From the NCBI GenBank assembly GCA_036365145.1, contig JAEOAD010000001.1, positions 103,574,001 through 103,638,000 on the forward strand: a stretch of 64,000 bases of DNA, in the 5' to 3' direction. Each line of letters starts with the position of its first letter. Position 1 is the stretch's first letter. Shown one piece after another: positions 59,826 through 64,000 of the stretch. This stretch comes from Orientallactaga sibirica (taxonomy: Eukaryota; Chordata; Mammalia; Rodentia; Dipodidae). Below the pieces are notes generated by a model. The model searched no databases, was not told the origin of the DNA, and worked only from the letters and a program-made list of their open reading frames with translations. Both the position numbers and the translations under genes were made by a program.

Positions 59826-60120
59826 ATGGGTGTATGTGTGTTTGAGTATATGCAGGTCCACATGTGGCTGTGGGTGTATGCAGGCGGAGGTCAGAGGACA
59901 ACCTCGGTTGTTATTCCTCAGCCTGTAAACATTTTTTTGAGACAGGATCTCATTGGCCTGACACTTGCCAGGTAAGCTGCACTGGCTGGTCAGTGAACCC
60001 CAAGTATCCTCCTGTCTTCAGTTTCCCAGAACTGGGATTACGGGTGTGTGCCACCTTAAAACTTATAATCCTTCTGTCTCCTGAGTGCTGGGATTCCAGG
60101 CACACATCACAAAGCTGGGC
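59826..60120 (-). mobile_element. B4/RSINE1-type SINE plus B1 piece
   Basis: 'ggcggaggtcagaggacaac', 'tttttgagacaggatctc', 'agaactgggattacgggtgtgtgccacc', then a second B1-like tail 'cctgagtgctgggattccaggc' at 60079-60100. Confidence 0.65.
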
Positions 60121-60512
60121 TACAGGACACTGGTGTGTCTTAAGTTGCATTGATCTCCTTTTTCCGAAGGCCAGTGAAATCCTCAGATGATTCAGAGCCC
60201 TCTTTGATGGCCTTGATTATCTGAGAAATCAGAGACTATTTCTTACTTTGGAGTACAGCGGTCAATTGGCACAATGGCAGTAGAACATTTAAATGAGTTC
60301 AGTTTTACTCTGTACTACTGATAATTGCATTAGAACAAGTGAGAGCCCCACATATGAAGAACAGATGTGCCCAATCATATTTGGGCCATGGTGTTCCAGG
60401 AGTAGAGGTGGGATGATTTGAAGCTGCTGACAATGCAAAAATTATGTGTTATAGTAGTGGGCTCTCCTGTCTGAAGATTACTGTTCCCTGTAGAGTCAAA
60501 TGGAGCCTGCTT
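60121..60512. other. unassigned sequence
   Basis: No gene or repeat is recognised. Confidence 0.4.
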
Positions 60513-60527
60513 AAAAATAGGTGAGGA

Positions 60528-60723
60528 TGGGGTTAGAGAGATGGTTTAGTGGATAAGGCACATGCTTGCAAGCCTGATGGCCCTGTTTCATATCTCCAGT
60601 ACCCATGTAAAGCCAGATGCACAAAGTATCACATGTGTCTGAGGTTCGTTTGCAGTGGAAGAGGCCCTTGTGTGCCCATGCATTTTCTTTCTCTCTCTTT
60701 CTCACCCCCTTCTCTATCGCTCA

Positions 60724-60754
<31 letters not shown>

Positions 60755-60762
60755 ATGTTAAA
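60528..60762 (+). mobile_element. B2-superfamily tRNA SINE, young insertion
   Basis: 'gagagatggtttagtggataagg', 'gttcgtttgcagtgg', CT tract and (AAAT)n tail. The perfect 15-bp duplication AAAAATAGGTGAGGA is at 60513-60527 and 60763-60777. Confidence 0.93.
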
Positions 60763-60777
60763 AAAAATAGGTGAGGA

Positions 60778-61744
60778 CACTTACTGTTTGGACCAATGAA
60801 TTTGGTGGTCACTCTGCAGGCCAGGGCATCATGTCATTCATCTTGGTGTGCTTAGCTTGTGTACCATACTGTTTACCACCAGAATGTTCATTAAACTTGA
60901 GACATGTTTATATAGTCAGTGATTATGGTAACAATATAAACAATCACATTTCGCATTTTAACATGGCTTATAAAATTTAATTATGTCTTCGTTTCTTTAT
61001 TCTTTTCAACATAGAATTCTCCTGATGAGAATGAGGTAGTTGAGAAAACAGCCCAAGAGTGATACATCCAGGGAGGACTCTAATCAGACTCAAACTCAGA
61101 TATACTGATATACTGAGTCATGCTGCATTTTGGGAAGAAGAATTGGCAGAAACATGAAGAAAGTTCTTTTATTTGTGACAATTTGACATTTGGAGTCTCT
61201 TAGGCTTCAGATAGGGCTTTAGATTTCCAACTCAGGAAACTGGAAGTATGAGGAAAGAAAACTTACCAGTCTTTCATAGTTAGAAGTTCTCCCAAAGTTA
61301 GGACCCAAACTCACTTAAAGGTGACCAAGAGTTTACTTTGAAGATGAAAGTAACTGAGATGTTGAGCTGGTGAAGACTCATGCAGTCCCCAAGAGAGGAA
61401 GCAGGCAAGTGAGGAGCAGCGGTCCTGGAAGAAAGAAAGCTAGAAAGATATTACATAGGGAGCAGGAAGCATTAATGCTAGTCAGGTCCTAGGAGCCCTT
61501 CTGACAGTTCCAGCAGTTCTGAAGCTAGTACACAGCAGCAACCTCTTGGGAGCAGTCCTTTTGTCCATCAGCATGAAAAGAACACAAGAACATGACAATT
61601 GTCTGTGCTGAGGACAGAGACCTCAGGGAGGTCCAGGATCACTCTAGTGCACAAATAGAGAATAGTAACAAATTCATAAGAAGGAGTGAGCTTTGGGCTC
61701 AGTTGCATACCCAAGTGATAAAAAAGATTTAGAATGATGTTTTC
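60778..61744. other. unassigned sequence
   Basis: No gene or repeat is recognised. Confidence 0.4.
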
Positions 61745-61769
61745 TTTTAAAGATGTGTGTGTGCATGCA

Positions 61770-61801
<32 letters not shown>

Positions 61802-62090
61802 GTACATGTGCACACATGCCATGGGCCATGCTTGGAGATCATTGGACAGATCAGATGTTGGTCTTCACTGCCCACCTTGTTGGAAGCAGGGTCCGCTGTT
61901 TGCTGCAGAGTACGCTAGGCTAGCTGGCCTATGAACTTTTGGGGGTTCTCCTGTCTTGGCGTCCGTCTCACAATAGAAGATTACAGATGTGTGCTACCAT
62001 GTCCGGCTTTACTTGTGTTCTGGGGATATAAGCTCAGGCTCTCACTCTTGGACAGCAAGTGCTTAACACCCGGACTCATCTTCCTAGCCC
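61745..62090 (-). mobile_element. B4/RSINE1-type SINE with (TG)n
   Basis: (TG)n at 61769-61796, then 'acgctaggctagctggcctatg', 'gattacagatgtgtgctacc', 'ttctggggatataagctcagg' and a terminal 'catcttcctagcccc'. Confidence 0.65.
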
Positions 62091-64000
62091 CAGAATAACT
62101 TGATTTTATGTACATCATTAGCAAAGAGAGACTAGAGGGTAAATTTCCATGGTGGTCTTCTTGGAGGTTTCATGTGTATACATCTACAGGTTTCACATAA
62201 CTCTGTCTCATTTGATCAGGTGAACAACGCTTCACGAATTCTATAATCTTGCTCTCATAAAACAGCAGTGGCAGTGACAGCTGCTTCAAAACCCTTAGTG
62301 ACATTTCCTGGAGCAGAGATTTCACTCTGAATTCAAATTGCACTTGACACATTTTAGGCCTGGTGGTTTTAAATGAGGAAGAAAAAAAAAACATGTTGTT
62401 AAATATTACTGCAAAATTTCACTTGCTTAATGGCCAATAAAATAACACAGTGTATTCAGGTGGCTCAACCTTCCGGTTTGACCATCTGGCCTGATGAACA
62501 TATCCAGCTTCTTTAGTCTTTTGCTGGCTTTCCCTCTACTGTCTACTGATGAAGAGCTGGCTAGCAGCATAATTAGCTTCTGCCTGAAGCCTTCCTAAAG
62601 GACATGTCCTGATACAAAGCCAACAATGCTTTGAGAATTGAAACACACACACACACACACAAAATCACGTGGCAGGGTGGGGGAGAAAGGTGGGCGAGAA
62701 GAAAATGCTATCAGTTAAGAGCATCAGCCTCTCTCATATATCTCGACAAAACATTGTTAATTTTTATTTCAACAAAATAGTCAAAGGATATATCAATTCA
62801 TCCCTTCTACAGCATTCTGGATTTGACATTTAGGAAGTAGCACTGGCATCACAAAAAGAGAAGCCTGAACAATTGGAGAGAAAATGTTATTGAAATTCCA
62901 GAAAAAAGTTATAGAAATGATATGTCTGCCCTGCTTAGAAAAATGGAATTCTAGAAGTCCTAGAGAAGATTGACAGCTGGAAAATATGAGTCACCGTATA
63001 GAACATTTATAGACCATCTTGCCCCTGAGGATGTGGGATATGAATATAGAAACATAGTCACTTTGAGGGTACAAGCCAAAAATGCTTCCCAATTTTCCAT
63101 TTTTTCCTCTCATAATAAAAAATATTTCACCATTTAATCTTATGCCTTTTAAGAGTTTATACCAAAACAATTTGAGAAAAGTGGTAGCAAATGCATAACA
63201 ATGTGTGTTTAGAACCCATTCTCTAGACTCAGTTTGCCTTAAAACAAACACATACACACGTACACACATGTGCACACATGCAGGCAGAATTTCCTCTAGA
63301 TTATGATAACAGATCAGTCTTCTTATCATAAAGAAAGCAATGCTTTTCAGGTTCTGAATGATAGCAACCAAGGAAGACTACAATGCTTGAGATAAAGGAA
63401 ATTTAGAAGGTGAGCTCTAAAAGATCATCCAGCTACCCACTTGTGTTTATTTTTCTGATCTCAACATGGTGAACTGCAGTTCAGGTAGTGTGCACTGTCC
63501 CTTTGGGCAAAGATCAGAATTCAGGTCGAGTAAAATGTCAATTCTATAAGATGGAACACCAGAGAAGAGCAAAGCAAATGTGGGAGCATATGGGAATTCA
63601 TGGGTATCTTTGGTGAAAGGGTAGTCTGTGCCAGTGTAGGGTAAGATTACATGGAAGTATATGGAAAGGTGAATTACTAACACTGAAAACAGAACTGAGA
63701 GTCTATGTAGCAATCAGTACTGGGGAATGTGGGAGGTCCAGTCTGCCTATAGTGGAGAGACCTCACTGATGCCCCAGCATTGTGTTAAGTCATCAGACAG
63801 TCCTTACCTGAAAAAATAATAATTTTATAATATAATATAATATAATAATATCACATAATAATACTTTTATAATAAACAGGACCTAAAATAAAATACCTTA
63901 ATGAAATTAACAAAGCATCAAGGACTTTTGAGAGATGATATTGGGAACCTTATTGAAGATGTAACTGGAGTCTAAGAAAGAGAAAAGGAAAACAGCAGGA
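62091..64000. other. unassigned sequence to window end
   Basis: (CA)n at 62642-62661 and an (ATAAT)n-like run at 63813-63862 are the only features. No exon is supported. Confidence 0.4.

Overview
The window is mammalian nuclear DNA from a rodent. The evidence is B1 (7SL-derived) SINEs, B4/RSINE1-type ID-B1 composite SINEs, degraded L1 3' ends with rodent-type 3' UTRs, many MaLR-type LTRs, and old MIR/L2 remnants. The youngest SINE has a tRNA-like head (A and B boxes), a body reading roughly 'gtttgcagtggctggaggccc', a pyrimidine-rich stretch and an (AATA)n tail. I recognise it as a B2-superfamily element of dipodid (jerboa-type) rodents. Assignment to Dipodidae, probably Jaculus, is inference from the SINE and B1 diagnostics and was not tested by search. 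I find no exon, processed pseudogene or structural RNA gene I can defend. The open frames are short, lie in repeats, or are by-products of tandem arrays whose period is a multiple of three.

Layout. 0-4.1 kb: an old minus-strand MaLR provirus split by a complete younger MaLR. 4.1-8.4 kb: mostly unique sequence with two SINEs. 8.5-15.8 kb: a class II (ERVK-like) provirus with almost identical LTRs, a lysine-tRNA-type primer site and a polypurine tract. Its 6.4 kb interior has lost the pol genes and holds only a gag-start remnant plus several tandem arrays, the largest being fifteen copies of a 117-bp unit. It resembles non-autonomous elements of the mouse ETn type. 17.0-23.1 kb: an ERVL-like LTR, then one plus-strand MaLR (LTR-internal-LTR), then a minus-strand MaLR arranged LTR-internal-LTR-internal-LTR inside a single 5-bp target duplication. 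Together these form a large inverted repeat with a 157-bp spacer. 23-34 kb: B1, B2-type SINEs, a TA/CA microsatellite, another complete MaLR with a SINE nested in its interior, and several solo LTRs, one with a perfect target duplication inside an older LTR. 34-41 kb: nested SINEs in an L1 3' end and a ~395-bp hexanucleotide (ATAGAC) array. 41-64 kb: quieter DNA with MIR/L2/hAT-like fossils, scattered SINEs, an L1 3' end and simple repeats.

The sequence history is mainly a layered record of retroelement insertion. The parts most worth a second look are the young ERVK-like provirus with asymmetrically clipped LTRs and its minisatellite interior, the triple-LTR MaLR, the inverted repeat it forms with its neighbour, and a small reading frame that stays open just after the primer site in MaLR copies of different age.
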